Assembly (NCBI RefSeq): GCF_001890765.1
Contig: NZ_KV878783.1
Span: 2,316,695-2,380,694 of the forward strand
Origin: Spirulina major PCC 6313
GTDB taxonomy: Bacteria; Cyanobacteriota; Cyanobacteriia; Cyanobacteriales; Spirulinaceae
Direction: 5' to 3'
DNA length: 64,000 nucleotides
Of this stretch, positions 26,855 to 35,624 are shown one piece after another. How positions within the stretch are numbered: position 1 is the first letter of the stretch; every line of letters starts with the position of its first letter. Under the pieces are notes generated by a model. The model saw only the letters and a program-made list of their open reading frames with translations, did no database searches and had not been told where the DNA came from. A program made the translations under genes and the position numbers.

Positions 26855-27481
26855 GTGCTGAGATTTATTGAATTTTCTCCGTGGTTCCGAAACCTGTGTA
26901 ATTGGTTAATTGTGGCGGGTTCGGTGTTGATCTGCTTGATGATTTTGCCGACCCGATTACCGGGGACTGAGTTGCTGGGGATTCGGCCGAATTGGCTGCT
27001 GATTTGGGTGGTGGTGTGGAGTGTAAAGCGCAATGTCTTCCAAGGGGCGATCGCTGGCATTGCCCTCGGTTTGATTCAAGATGGACTGACGGCCTTTGAT
27101 GGTGTCCCCGTCATGGATGGCATTATGCCGATTGATCCCTCCATGCCTGGCGTTGAAAGCGATATTCTCCTGTCTTACCCCTCCCATATCATTAGCCTCA
27201 TGCTCGTGGGCATTCTCACCGCTAAGATTCAAAAGCAACGCTACATCCAAGAAGACTTCATTTCCATTGCGCTGATTGTTTTTGGGATGGCGGTGGTGGC
27301 CGAAACAATTACCGCCATGCAGTACAGTATCCAAGGATTACGCAATGTGGCCCTCGTTTGGACGGAACATCAGCGCATTGCCCTATCTTCGGCGATTCTG
27401 AGTAGTCTCTGGGCCCCGGTGCTCTATTATCCCCTCAATCGCTGGTGGGAATACCTGAACGATTGCAATCAATCGACCTAA
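26855..27481 (+). CDS. mreD: Rod shape-determining membrane protein MreD
   Basis: The protein has five to six hydrophobic helices starting FRNLCNWLIVAGSVLICLMI, and the MreD pattern LLGIRPNWLLIWVVVWSVKR followed by GAIAGIALGLIQDGL. From the chosen GTG at 26855 it has 208 residues. This start lies 23 bp after the mreC stop with a GAGG purine motif upstream. The longest frame begins at 26795 inside mreC and would add 20 hydrophilic residues. It is the last gene of the mreBCD operon. Confidence 0.88.
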   Translation: MLRFIEFSPWFRNLCNWLIVAGSVLICLMILPTRLPGTELLGIRPNWLLIWVVVWSVKRNVFQGAIAGIALGLIQDGLTAFDGVPVMDGIMPIDPSMPGVESDILLSYPSHIISLMLVGILTAKIQKQRYIQEDFISIALIVFGMAVVAETITAMQYSIQGLRNVALVWTEHQRIALSSAILSSLWAPVLYYPLNRWWEYLNDCNQST

Positions 27482-27505
27482 GTTAACTTCATTTTCAATT
27501 AGCTC

Positions 27506-28378
27506 ATGAATCCGATCAAAATTGGCATCATTGGCGGCAGTGGTCTCTACAAGATGGATGCCCTGAGCGCGATCGCAGAAGTCAGCCTCGACACCCCCTA
27601 CGGCCCCCCCTCCGATGCCTTGATCACCGGCGAACTCAACGGCACACCCGTCGCCTTCCTCGCCCGCCATGGCCGCAACCACCACCTCACCCCCTCGGAA
27701 CTCCCCTTCCGCGCCAACATCCACGCCATGAAGCAATTGGGTGTGGAATATCTGATCTCAGCATCGGCGGTGGGATCACTCAAAGGCGAGATTAAACCCC
27801 TCGACATGGTGGTGCCGGATCAATTCATCGATCGCACCCAACACCGCCAAGCCACTTTTTTTGAAGCGGGCATCGTCGCTCATATCGCCTTTGGTGATCC
27901 GGTTTGTCCCCAGTTGGCAAAAATTGTAGGCGATGCCGTCGAAGCCGCGAATTTCACCGACGTAGATCTCCATCGCGGCGGCACTTACGTCTGCATGGAA
28001 GGCCCTGCCTTTTCCACCAAAGCCGAATCGAACCTCTACCGTAGTTGGGGCGCAAGTGTGATTGGCATGACCAACCTCACCGAAGCCAAACTCGCCCGCG
28101 AGGCGGAAATCGCCTACGCCACCCTCGCCCTCGTCACCGATTACGACTGTTGGCATCCCGATCATGACAGCGTCACCGTCGAAATGATTATCGAGCACCT
28201 CCACCGCAATGCCAGTAATGCCCAACAGGTGATTCAAGCCACCGTAGCCCAGTTGGCAGCGAATCCCCCTCAATCCGATGCCCACAGCGCCCTCAAATAC
28301 GCTATTCTCACGCCATTAAACAACGCGCCCCCAGCCACCAAAGAGAAGTTAGCGGTGATTTTGCAGAAGTATTTGTAA
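27506..28378 (+). CDS. mtnP: S-methyl-5'-thioadenosine phosphorylase
   Basis: This 290-residue enzyme of the PNP/MTAP family splits methylthioadenosine from polyamine and related pathways into adenine and methylthioribose-1-phosphate. Motifs are [12 protein letters not shown], the phosphate-site [34 protein letters not shown] and the substrate-site [13 protein letters not shown] with [17 protein letters not shown]. Asp in TDYDCW supports adenine-type base recognition. It follows mreD by 24 bp and may be read through from the mre operon. Confidence 0.92.
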   Translation: MNPIKIGIIGGSGLYKMDALSAIAEVSLDTPYGPPSDALITGELNGTPVAFLARHGRNHHLTPSELPFRANIHAMKQLGVEYLISASAVGSLKGEIKPLDMVVPDQFIDRTQHRQATFFEAGIVAHIAFGDPVCPQLAKIVGDAVEAANFTDVDLHRGGTYVCMEGPAFSTKAESNLYRSWGASVIGMTNLTEAKLAREAEIAYATLALVTDYDCWHPDHDSVTVEMIIEHLHRNASNAQQVIQATVAQLAANPPQSDAHSALKYAILTPLNNAPPATKEKLAVILQKYL

Positions 28379-28493
28379 GGCTCTTGAATTAACCGGACAG
28401 TCAAAACAGCTATCCCACGGGGACGGGGCGCGATCGCCCCCCCCCATTAGCGTCATTTGCCAGAATAGAGACGGTCTATGCGCTGAATTTGCT

Positions 28494-29246
28494 ATGAAGT
28501 CTATTTTCACTCTGCTCCACCCCGCTCTAACGCTGTTGGCGATTTTGGTGACGTTTGCGGTCAATGCTTGGTCGAATCTTGACCCGATTGGCGGTGAATC
28601 CATTGGGGCGATCGCGAACAATACCTTTGGAGAAGTGGTGATCACTCCCGCCAATTACGCCTTCATTATTTGGGGGGTGATTTATCTGGGACTGATCACC
28701 TTTGGGGTCTATCAACTCCTGCCGAGACAGCGCGATCGCGCCGACCTCAACCCGGTACGCCATGCCCTCATTCTCAGTTCCGTGGCGCAGATTGTCTGGG
28801 TGTTTCTCTTTCTCTCGCGCCTCTTTTGGGGATCGATGGTGGCGATGGGGGTGATTTTGGCGGCGTTGATTTGGGGCTATGGACAATGGCGTGACGGGGG
28901 GCAGCGCAAGGGACGCGAGCGCTGGTTTGTGGATTACCCTTTGAGTCTTTATTTCGGCTGGATTAGTGTGGCGACGGTGGTGAACGGGGCGACGGCGCTC
29001 TATAGTTCTGGCTGGGTGGAGTTGGGCTTGGGGGCGCAGGTGTGGGCCTGTGTGATGGTGGGGGTGGCGACGCTGTTGGGAGGCGCGATCGCCCTCCATT
29101 ACCGAGATGGGGTCTATCCAGGGGTGATGATTTGGGCCTTTGTGGCGATCGCCCAGCGTCAGGCGGAACTGATGCCCGTGGGTGCAAGTGCGATCGCCGG
29201 GGTGGTGTTGCTCGTGGGTGCGATCGCCTATTCCATTTTTCGATAA
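28494..29246 (+). CDS. TspO/MBR-like (tryptophan-rich sensory) membrane protein
   Basis: The 250-residue protein has about seven hydrophobic helices and the TspO-related start LAILVTFAVNAWSNLDPIGG, then ITPANYAFIIWGVIYLGLI, which corresponds to the conserved P..FS.IW..IY segment. Trp and Tyr residues are frequent. It belongs to the longer cyanobacterial branch annotated as tryptophan-rich sensory protein, not to the 160-residue tetrapyrrole-binding TspO. Ligand and role are not evident. It is preceded by a 115-bp gap containing a 9-C tract. Confidence 0.75.
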   Translation: MKSIFTLLHPALTLLAILVTFAVNAWSNLDPIGGESIGAIANNTFGEVVITPANYAFIIWGVIYLGLITFGVYQLLPRQRDRADLNPVRHALILSSVAQIVWVFLFLSRLFWGSMVAMGVILAALIWGYGQWRDGGQRKGRERWFVDYPLSLYFGWISVATVVNGATALYSSGWVELGLGAQVWACVMVGVATLLGGAIALHYRDGVYPGVMIWAFVAIAQRQAELMPVGASAIAGVVLLVGAIAYSIFR

Positions 29247-29276
29247 GATCAATAGTATCTTTTTCGGCTACGGCTC

Positions 29277-29897
29277 ATGGTACAAGCTTCAACACTGGCT
29301 CTATCCTTTGAAGACTTCATTGCCACCTATCCGGAGCGGGGCGATCGCTACGAACTCATTGAAGGCGAGGTGATTTCCGTGCGTCCACGAGGTCAACACG
29401 AACTCATTGCCGGTTTTCTCGCGTTGCAATTCGGTTTACAGATTCAGCAACAGCAGCAAGATTGGGTCATTCCGACGACCTGTGTGGTGAAGCCGGATCG
29501 ACCCGCAGCAGGTTATGTCCCGGACATCACGGTATTAGATTGGGCAGCCTTAGCAACAGAACCCTTATGGGAACGGGCTTCGACGGTGATAGCAGGGTCA
29601 AGTATTCGCCTGGTGGTGGAGGTGGTCAGCACAAATTGGCGTGATGATTACACGCTCAAATTAGGGGACTATGAAGCGATGGGAATCCCAGAATATTGGC
29701 TAGTGGACTACAAGGCATTGGGAGCGCAGCGATACATTGGCTCCCCCAAAGTACCAACATTAACGGTGTGTTCTTTGGTGCAAGGAGAATATCAGGTGGC
29801 GTTATTTCAGGGGTGCGATCGGGTTAAGTCGGCGGTGTTTCCTAGTTTAGAACTGACAGCGGAGCAGGTTTTTCGGGCGGGGCGATTGGTGTTGTAG
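29277..29897 (+). CDS. Uma2-family (DUF820) putative restriction endonuclease
   Basis: This 206-residue protein has the Uma2 core of the PD-(D/E)XK fold. The N-terminal TFEDFIATYPERG-like start (LSFEDFIATYPERGDRYELI) leads to EGEVI, PDITVLDW (acidic residue), and RLVVEVVSTNWRDDY..KLGDYEAMGIPEYWLVDY, which includes the catalytic E-V-V-S and the downstream Lys. Cyanobacterial genomes carry many Uma2 copies of uncertain function, often near mobile DNA. It borders the AT-rich helicase-nuclease island. Confidence 0.85.
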   Translation: MVQASTLALSFEDFIATYPERGDRYELIEGEVISVRPRGQHELIAGFLALQFGLQIQQQQQDWVIPTTCVVKPDRPAAGYVPDITVLDWAALATEPLWERASTVIAGSSIRLVVEVVSTNWRDDYTLKLGDYEAMGIPEYWLVDYKALGAQRYIGSPKVPTLTVCSLVQGEYQVALFQGCDRVKSAVFPSLELTAEQVFRAGRLVL

Positions 29898-29948
29898 CGA
29901 TTCACTCACTTTATATAAATCAAGTTCACTGTAGGAAAATAGAAGATA

Positions 29949-30203
29949 ATGGTTGATTTCAAAAAGAAACTCAAAAATAGAACTATTTCAAAAAAAATTG
30001 ATCCGCTAGAAGTTTATGATTCATTAGATCGTCGGAGCGAAACTGGGCCATTGAGACCTGCTCAAGAAAAGATATTGAAAGATTGGTTTTCAAAACGGCA
30101 AGACAAAAGAGATAATATCGTCAAACTTCATACGGGTGATGGCAAGACTCTTATTGGACTATTAATCCTGCAATCCAAGCTAAACTCTGGTGAAAGACCA
30201 TGT
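29949..30203 (+). pseudogene. SF2 helicase-nuclease gene, fragment 1 (N-terminal, helicase motif I)
   Basis: The first 85 codons contain a Q-motif-like segment [15 protein letters not shown] and the Walker A motif [15 protein letters not shown]. After GERPC the frame runs into a 201-bp MITE and would stop at 30266. An 8-bp target duplication (GACCATGT, 30196-30203 and 30405-30412) flanks the MITE. Deleting the MITE plus one duplicate joins GERPC to LYVCPNKYLA in one frame. The AT-rich composition and absence of HIP1 differ sharply from neighbouring genes, indicating horizontal acquisition. Confidence 0.85.
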
Positions 30204-30404
30204 GTAAGGATTCAGGTACTTGAAACGCAGTCACAGCAAGGCTTTCAAAATCGAGGTGAGTTCTAAACTAACAGTTCATTCTCAATAAGTACGCAAGACT
30301 AGGGGTTACAGCCTTGTTTATTGAGAATAACAAAATAGCCCGAAATAGCTGAAACCCATACTGAGCAATGCTTACATCCAAATTCTCATGACCTGAATAC
30401 TTAC
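30204..30404. mobile_element. 201-bp MITE with IS66-type ends and 8-bp target duplication
   Basis: The left end reads GTAAGGATTCAGGTACTTGA and the right end, read inward, GTAAGTATTCAGGTCATGAG, so the terminal inverted repeats match at 13 of the first 14 positions. They also match the ends of the IS66-family element at 32517-34033. The 8-bp duplication GACCATGT is the size typical of IS66-family insertion. Inside is a perfect 11-bp inverted repeat, ATTCTCAATAA (30278-30288) with TTATTGAGAAT (30318-30328). No ORF is present, so it is probably moved in trans by an IS66 transposase. Confidence 0.88.
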
Positions 30405-30412
30405 GACCATGT

Positions 30413-32516
30413 TTGTACGTGTGCCCAAATAAGTACCTCGCCACGCAAGTTTGCCAGGAAGCACGCAAATTTGGAATCCCATTTACTGAGATATCTCAAT
30501 CAAACGAGTTACCTGATGATTTTCTTTCTGGAAGCAAGATTCTAATAACTCATATTCAAAAAATATTTAACGGGAAAAGCAAATTTGGATTGGCGAATAA
30601 GTCTGTTGATGTAGGGGCAATAGTTATTGATGATTCACATGCTTGTATTGATGCTATAAGGAATTCCTTAACTATTAAGATTTCCAAAGATCATGATCTA
30701 TATAGCTCTATTCTTATGCTTTGTGGTGACGAGATCAGGGAGCAAGGAGAAGGTAGTTTCCAGGATATACAGCAAGGAGACTACGATACCATGCTTCCAA
30801 TACCTTACTGGACTTGGTTTGATAAGTACAGAGATATTACGAGCAAAATATTGGAAAGCAAAAATACCAATGAAGTGAAGTTCACATGGCCAGTAATCAA
30901 AGACATGATTAAAAACTGTCAAGCTTTTATTTCAGGGAAATCATTGGAAATAATTCCTTCTTTGATACCCATTGATAGCTTTGGTTCTTTTAGTAGAGCA
31001 AAGCATCGTGTTTTAATGTCTGCGACCACTCAGGATGATTCATTTTTTATCAAAGGATTAGGTTTCGATATCGATTCGGTAGCTCGTCCTCTTACAAATC
31101 AGGAACAAAAGTGGTCGGGAGAGAAATTGATACTCATTCCATCACTTATTCATGAAGATTTAGATCGCGAAATGATTGTGAATTACTGGGGCAAAGTTAA
31201 TTCAAGGCGTAATTTTGGTGTCGTTTCACTGATTCCAAGTTTTATTAAAAAAGGTCAGTATGAAAGAATTGGTTCTTTTGTTGTGGACACAGACAACATA
31301 TACAAAAAAGTCCAAGAGCTTAAAAATGGTTGTTATGAAAAAACTTTAGTCTTTGCCAACAGATATGATGGAATTGATCTTCCAGATGACTCATGTAGAA
31401 TTTTGATTCTTGATTCAAAGCCTTTTTTTGATTCCCTTCTTGATCGCTACGAAGAACAGTGTCGAATCAGTAGTGACATTATAAATATACGAATAGCACA
31501 AAAAATTGAGCAAGGATTAGGTCGAAGTGTAAGAGGAGATAAAGACTATAGTGTCATCCTACTCGTAGGAGGTGACCTAATTAAATTTGTGAAAAGTTCT
31601 GGAACTAGCAAATATTTTTCAGCGCAGACTCAAAAACAGATCGAGATAGGAATACAAGTTGCAGAGTTTTCAAGAGAAGATGCTGACGATAGTCTACAAC
31701 CTTCTGATATGTTACTTGAGTTGCTCGATCAGTTACTCAAGCGAGATGAAGCATGGAAAGAATATTATTCTGAAGAAATGAAAGGAATTGGTGAAGAGGA
31801 AAAACGAAAGAGCTTATATGAATTATTAAAAAAAGAATATGATGCTGAAAAATACTTCTCTTCAGGTGAGCTTGAGAAGGCCTGTGACAAAATGCAATCT
31901 CTGTGTGATGAGTTTTCAGGAGATAAATCTGAAAAAGGGTGGTACTTACAACAGTTAGCACGTTATAAATATCAAATTAGCAAAGTTGCGAGTAATGAAA
32001 TACAGAAATCCGCTTTTACTTGTAATTCACAACTGTTAAAGCCAAAAGAAGGAATTAGTTATTCGAGACTTGAATATATCAATGAAAATCGAGTTAGCCG
32101 TATTCGTACATGGATATCACAATATACGAACTATCAGGACATGATGATTTCTATCGACGGCATTCTTCAAGATTTATCCTTTGGAATACCCTCAGAAAAA
32201 TTTGAGGCAGCAATTCATGAAATTGGACAAGCTCTTGGTTTTTTGTGTCAAAGACCTGACAAAGAAATAAAGAAAGGGCCTGACAATCTTTGGTGCGTTG
32301 CAAAAGATCAATATTTTTTGATTGAATGTAAGAGCGAAGTAAAAGCAGATCGATCAGAGATAACAAAACATGAATCCGGACAAATGAATACACATTCTGC
32401 ATGGTTTGAAGATGTGTATCGAGATGCTAATTGTAAAAGAATTCTCATAATTCCCACAAAAACACTTTCATACAATGCAGCCTTTACACATGAAGTTGAA
32501 ATAATGAGAAAAAAAC
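30413..32516 (+). pseudogene. SF2 helicase-nuclease gene, fragment 2 (helicase core and PD-(D/E)XK nuclease)
   Basis: This 701-codon stretch continues the helicase: motif Ia YVCPNKYLATQ, motif II AIVIDDSHACID, motif III HRVLMSATTQDD and motif VI KIEQGLGRSVRGDKDY. The linker is long and charged. Near the end GPDNLWCVAKDQYFLIECKSE has the P-D...E-x-K spacing of a PD-(D/E)XK nuclease. The combination suggests a nucleic-acid-processing defence or restriction-like protein (inference). It has no start of its own; TTG 30413 is an internal Leu codon. At 32516 an IS66-family element interrupts it. Confidence 0.8.
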
Positions 32517-34033
32517 GTAAGGATTCAGGTAGCAGGGATGAGGGAAGGCATGGAGACTTGCTCAGGAGAAGCCGTCGCCATCAAAGCTTGTTTCAAGAAA
32601 CTCAACACCGAACGCCCTTGAGTCCGACAAGTCTGAATCACACTCAGTAACCTTGCCGTCTGGGCAAAACCTGCCATCGAACGCGAGCCACCACAAACCT
32701 TACGCTTGGTTACAGCCAACCGCAACGAGCGTTCCGCACGATTATTATCCGGGGGAATTTCTGGATGGGACAGGAAATACCACCACTGATTTGCCTTATC
32801 GCGTAGAGAGCGCAATAACAAGCCCGCCTCATGCCCAGCCAGGGGGAGCCAATGCTCCACAGCCGCCTTCACCTCATAGATAAAGCCCGCCGCCCATTGA
32901 TGATAGGCAGCCCCATCCTCGGTTTCACGCCACTGACGATGCTGCTCAAAGGCTGTGTCAATCAAATCCAGGAATGCCTTCGCCAACTCTGGATTTTTTC
33001 CATGCCTGAGCTTGCAGACTTTCTTGAAGTGCCGCCTTAGATGAGCCAAGCACTTCTGCTGGGCTTTCACCTCATAACCGTTGTACACACTGAAGTCATC
33101 AGAGACGAGTACACCATCAAAGCTTCGACCTAATAGGGTCTCTAATTCCGCCCTTGAACGAGTATCAGCGGCGTGGAAGAGGCAAAAACCCACCCCACAC
33201 ACTACCCACATCCACTCTTTCACTCCCTTGACTAGCCATGGTGTTTCATCCACTTGGGCGTAGTCTTGGTGTTTCACCCAGTTTCCCAGTTCCTCTACTG
33301 TCGGCTTAACGCTTTGGGATGCCCTTTCGTTGGTCGCTTGTAATGTCCCTACTCCCACGGTGATATTCCCCAGTTCCTCTAGGAATTCCTGCTGCTTTTC
33401 ATAGCTCATGTGAGCGTAGTTCCCCAACCACACCAACAGGGATTGCAGCCCGACTCCTAAGCTTTGACCTCCCAGCACTTGCGGCGGTAACTCTCCCCAT
33501 GTTTCCTGTCCGCATCGGCTACAACAGCAGCACTGCTGCTCATACTCCACTACTTCTATGGCGGGTTGGATTAACTCGGCTACTTCATGGCGGCGCGTTT
33601 TTCGGGGGACTAGGCTCAACTCTTGGCTCCCACAGTACCCACACACTTGTGCTCGCACCATTTCGTAGCGGTCTATTCTGCCAAACCCTTTGCGAGTTTT
33701 TCCCTGATGACCGGGTTGCCCACCGGGTTTACGTTTTCCTTGGCTTGGTGGCTCTTTTTCTGGGGGTTGGTGTTCTGAGCGTTTGTGGATGTCGCTTGAT
33801 GGGGGTTTCGATGAACTCTCGCTATCGCTGTTGGCGTTGTTCTTGAGCCGCTCTATTTCCCAGACTAGTTGCTGAATAATCTCTTGTTGCCGCAACACCA
33901 GTTCCACCAGCACCTCTGATGATGCTTGTCTCAGTTGCTCTCGTTCGACGGCTGGGGGAATCTCGATGGGCTTCATTGTGCTAACTTAGCTGTTTTTTCT
34001 GATTTGTCAACCCCCCCCCACCTGAATCCTTAC
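32517..34033. mobile_element. IS66-family insertion sequence with a single transposase gene
   Basis: The 1517-bp element has inverted repeats GTAAGGATTCAGGTAG (left) and GTAAGGATTCAGGTGG (right, read inward). It contains one reverse-strand IS66 transposase and no tnpA/tnpB accessory genes, as in the ISBst12 subgroup. The transposase stop codon lies inside the left repeat. The flanking 8-mers (AAAAAAAC and TAAAAGAG) do not form a target duplication, yet direct joining of 32516 to 34034 restores the helicase frame. A 10-C tract lies just inside the right end. Confidence 0.88.
32525..33976 (-). CDS. IS66-family transposase (TnpC type)
   Basis: The 483-residue protein has an N-terminal leucine-rich coiled coil (LVLRQQEIIQQLVWEIERLK), a Ser/Pro-rich linker with the typical KRKPGGQPGHQGKTR, and zinc-finger cysteines (CGYCGSQEL and CCCCSRCGQ). 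The catalytic DDE domain includes VDETPW, LVSDDFSVYNG, CLAHLRRHF and the C-terminal DNNRAERSLR block with its Glu. All regions are present, so it is probably active and could mobilise both this element and the nearby MITE. Confidence 0.92.
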   Translation of the reverse strand: MKPIEIPPAVEREQLRQASSEVLVELVLRQQEIIQQLVWEIERLKNNANSDSESSSKPPSSDIHKRSEHQPPEKEPPSQGKRKPGGQPGHQGKTRKGFGRIDRYEMVRAQVCGYCGSQELSLVPRKTRRHEVAELIQPAIEVVEYEQQCCCCSRCGQETWGELPPQVLGGQSLGVGLQSLLVWLGNYAHMSYEKQQEFLEELGNITVGVGTLQATNERASQSVKPTVEELGNWVKHQDYAQVDETPWLVKGVKEWMWVVCGVGFCLFHAADTRSRAELETLLGRSFDGVLVSDDFSVYNGYEVKAQQKCLAHLRRHFKKVCKLRHGKNPELAKAFLDLIDTAFEQHRQWRETEDGAAYHQWAAGFIYEVKAAVEHWLPLAGHEAGLLLRSLRDKANQWWYFLSHPEIPPDNNRAERSLRLAVTKRKVCGGSRSMAGFAQTARLLSVIQTCRTQGRSVLSFLKQALMATASPEQVSMPSLIPAT

Positions 34034-34221
34034 TAAAAGAGAAAACAAAAAAATTCTTTAAAGAATTTGCGCAATATGAAATTCATGATATTAGTGACTT
34101 CAAGATACAGCAATTTATCAATACACATGAATTGGCTGTGGATAATCTGAAGAAGAATTATAGTGAACGGTATTTCAAAAAGGAAACCCTTAAAAATCCA
34201 TCTAAACCTAAACCAGAATGA
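34034..34221 (+). pseudogene. SF2 helicase-nuclease gene, fragment 3 (C-terminal tail)
   Basis: After the IS66 element the interrupted frame resumes: joining C32516 to 34034 gives MRKK-L-KEKTKKFFKEF and continues for 61 further codons to a TGA at 34219-34221. The segment is Lys-rich and AT-rich like fragment 2. It has no start codon context of its own. The restored protein would have about 848 residues. Confidence 0.75.
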
Positions 34222-34320
34222 GAGATAGAAATCTAAAAGTAGACAATGTTCACCGGAAGACAAGTTGAGCGATCACACTATTACCAAATGATTTTTTGTT
34301 TGTAACTGTCAAGACCATTT

Positions 34321-34887
34321 ATGATGCTAACTTCTGAAAAGAACCTCACTTTGGCGGAGTTTTTGCAATTGCCAGAAACGCAGCCCGCCCAAGAATATAT
34401 CAATGGCACAATTTTTCAAAAACCCATGCCCCAGGGAGAACACAGCGCCATTCAAACCGAACTGGCAACAGCGATCAATCTGGCATTAAAACCAGAAAAA
34501 ATTGCTAGAGCGTTTACAGAATTGCGGTGTGTCTTTGACAATCGCGCCCTCGTTCCGGATATTTCGGTGTATCGCTGGACAAACATTCCCCGCACGAATC
34601 AGGGGCGGATTGCAAATCAATTCGACGTGCCCCCCGATTGGGTGATTGAAATCCTCTCACCCCAACAAAGCCAGACCCAAGTCACCAAAAAAATTCTCTA
34701 TTGTCTGCAAAATGTGACGGTGATGGGCTGGCTGATTAACCCAGAAGTAGAAGAAGTGTGGGTGTTCACGCCGGATCAAATGCCTCGAATTTGCGATCGC
34801 GCAGAAGATCAATTACCCATCCCAGAGTTTGCTCAGGTGTTGCAGTTGACAGTGGGTGAGCTATGGCTGTGGTTAGACGAGCTTTAA
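34321..34887 (+). CDS. Uma2-family putative endonuclease
   Basis: This 188-residue Uma2 protein starts LTLAEFLQLPETQPAQEYI and has the core EYINGTIFQKP, LVPDISVYRW, and DWVIEILSPQQSQTQVTKKI with its catalytic E-I-L-S. It is closely related to the next gene 78 bp downstream (same EYI.G..QKPMP.GEHSAIQ block), so the pair arose by tandem duplication. It borders the helicase-nuclease remnant. Confidence 0.85.
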   Translation: MMLTSEKNLTLAEFLQLPETQPAQEYINGTIFQKPMPQGEHSAIQTELATAINLALKPEKIARAFTELRCVFDNRALVPDISVYRWTNIPRTNQGRIANQFDVPPDWVIEILSPQQSQTQVTKKILYCLQNVTVMGWLINPEVEEVWVFTPDQMPRICDRAEDQLPIPEFAQVLQLTVGELWLWLDEL

Positions 34888-34965
34888 GCTGCTGAAGTCT
34901 TGCCTGACACCTGAGCTACAATGACGATGAATAGGACATTTAGTGAAACAACCCGGTTATTTTAA

Positions 34966-35529
34966 ATGGTAAGTGCTCTAACTAAATCTCTCACCCTCGA
35001 AGAGTTTTTACAACAACCTGACACCAAACCAGCTAGCGAATATATTGATGGAGTCATCATCCAAAAACCAATGCCGAGTGGAGAACACAGTGCAATTCAA
35101 GGCGATCTCGTAACATTTATCAATGCAGCACTTCGGTCTAAAAAAATTGCTCGTGCCTTCCCTGAATTACGCTGTAACTTTGAAGGCAGAGTGATTGTTC
35201 CTGACGTTTCTGTTTATACTTGGCAGCGAATTTCTCGTGACAAAAATGGGAAAGTTTGTGGTACTTTTGCGATCGCACCTGATTGGATGATTGAAGTTCT
35301 TTCTCCGGAACAAAGCCCAACGAAAGTAATCAAAAAGATTGTTCATGCTTTAAAGTATGACACTCAAATGGGATGGCTAATTAATCCGTATGAAGAATCT
35401 GTTTTAGTATATGCTCCGAACAAAACAACGGAGATTTTTGATGAGCCAGACTTGATTTTGCCGGCTCCAGAATTTGCTGGAGAATTAGAGTTAACGGTCG
35501 GTGATTTATTTGCTTGGTTGTTGGAATAG
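34966..35529 (+). CDS. Uma2-family putative endonuclease (tandem paralogue)
   Basis: This 187-residue Uma2 protein shares the pattern EYIDGVIIQKPMPSGEHSA, VPDVSVYTW, and DWMIEVLSPEQSPTKVIKK with its upstream neighbour. It has a complete PD-(D/E)XK core. The coding sequence is more AT-rich than the upstream copy, so divergence is not recent. A possible -10 element for clpB (TACAAT, 35590-35595) lies after its stop. Confidence 0.85.
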   Translation: MVSALTKSLTLEEFLQQPDTKPASEYIDGVIIQKPMPSGEHSAIQGDLVTFINAALRSKKIARAFPELRCNFEGRVIVPDVSVYTWQRISRDKNGKVCGTFAIAPDWMIEVLSPEQSPTKVIKKIVHALKYDTQMGWLINPYEESVLVYAPNKTTEIFDEPDLILPAPEFAGELELTVGDLFAWLLE

Positions 35530-35624
35530 TGTGGGTGAGTTTAGATAGCACGATCGCACCCCTCCCAACCTTGGAACCGAGCACACTGATACAATAGGGT
35601 GCTAAATTGCCCACGAAGAGGAGT

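Noticed and set aside
30413-32650. Separate 745-residue protein starting at TTG 30413
   Set aside because: The TTG is an internal Leu codon of the helicase gene, and the last 45 codons are read from the IS66 element.
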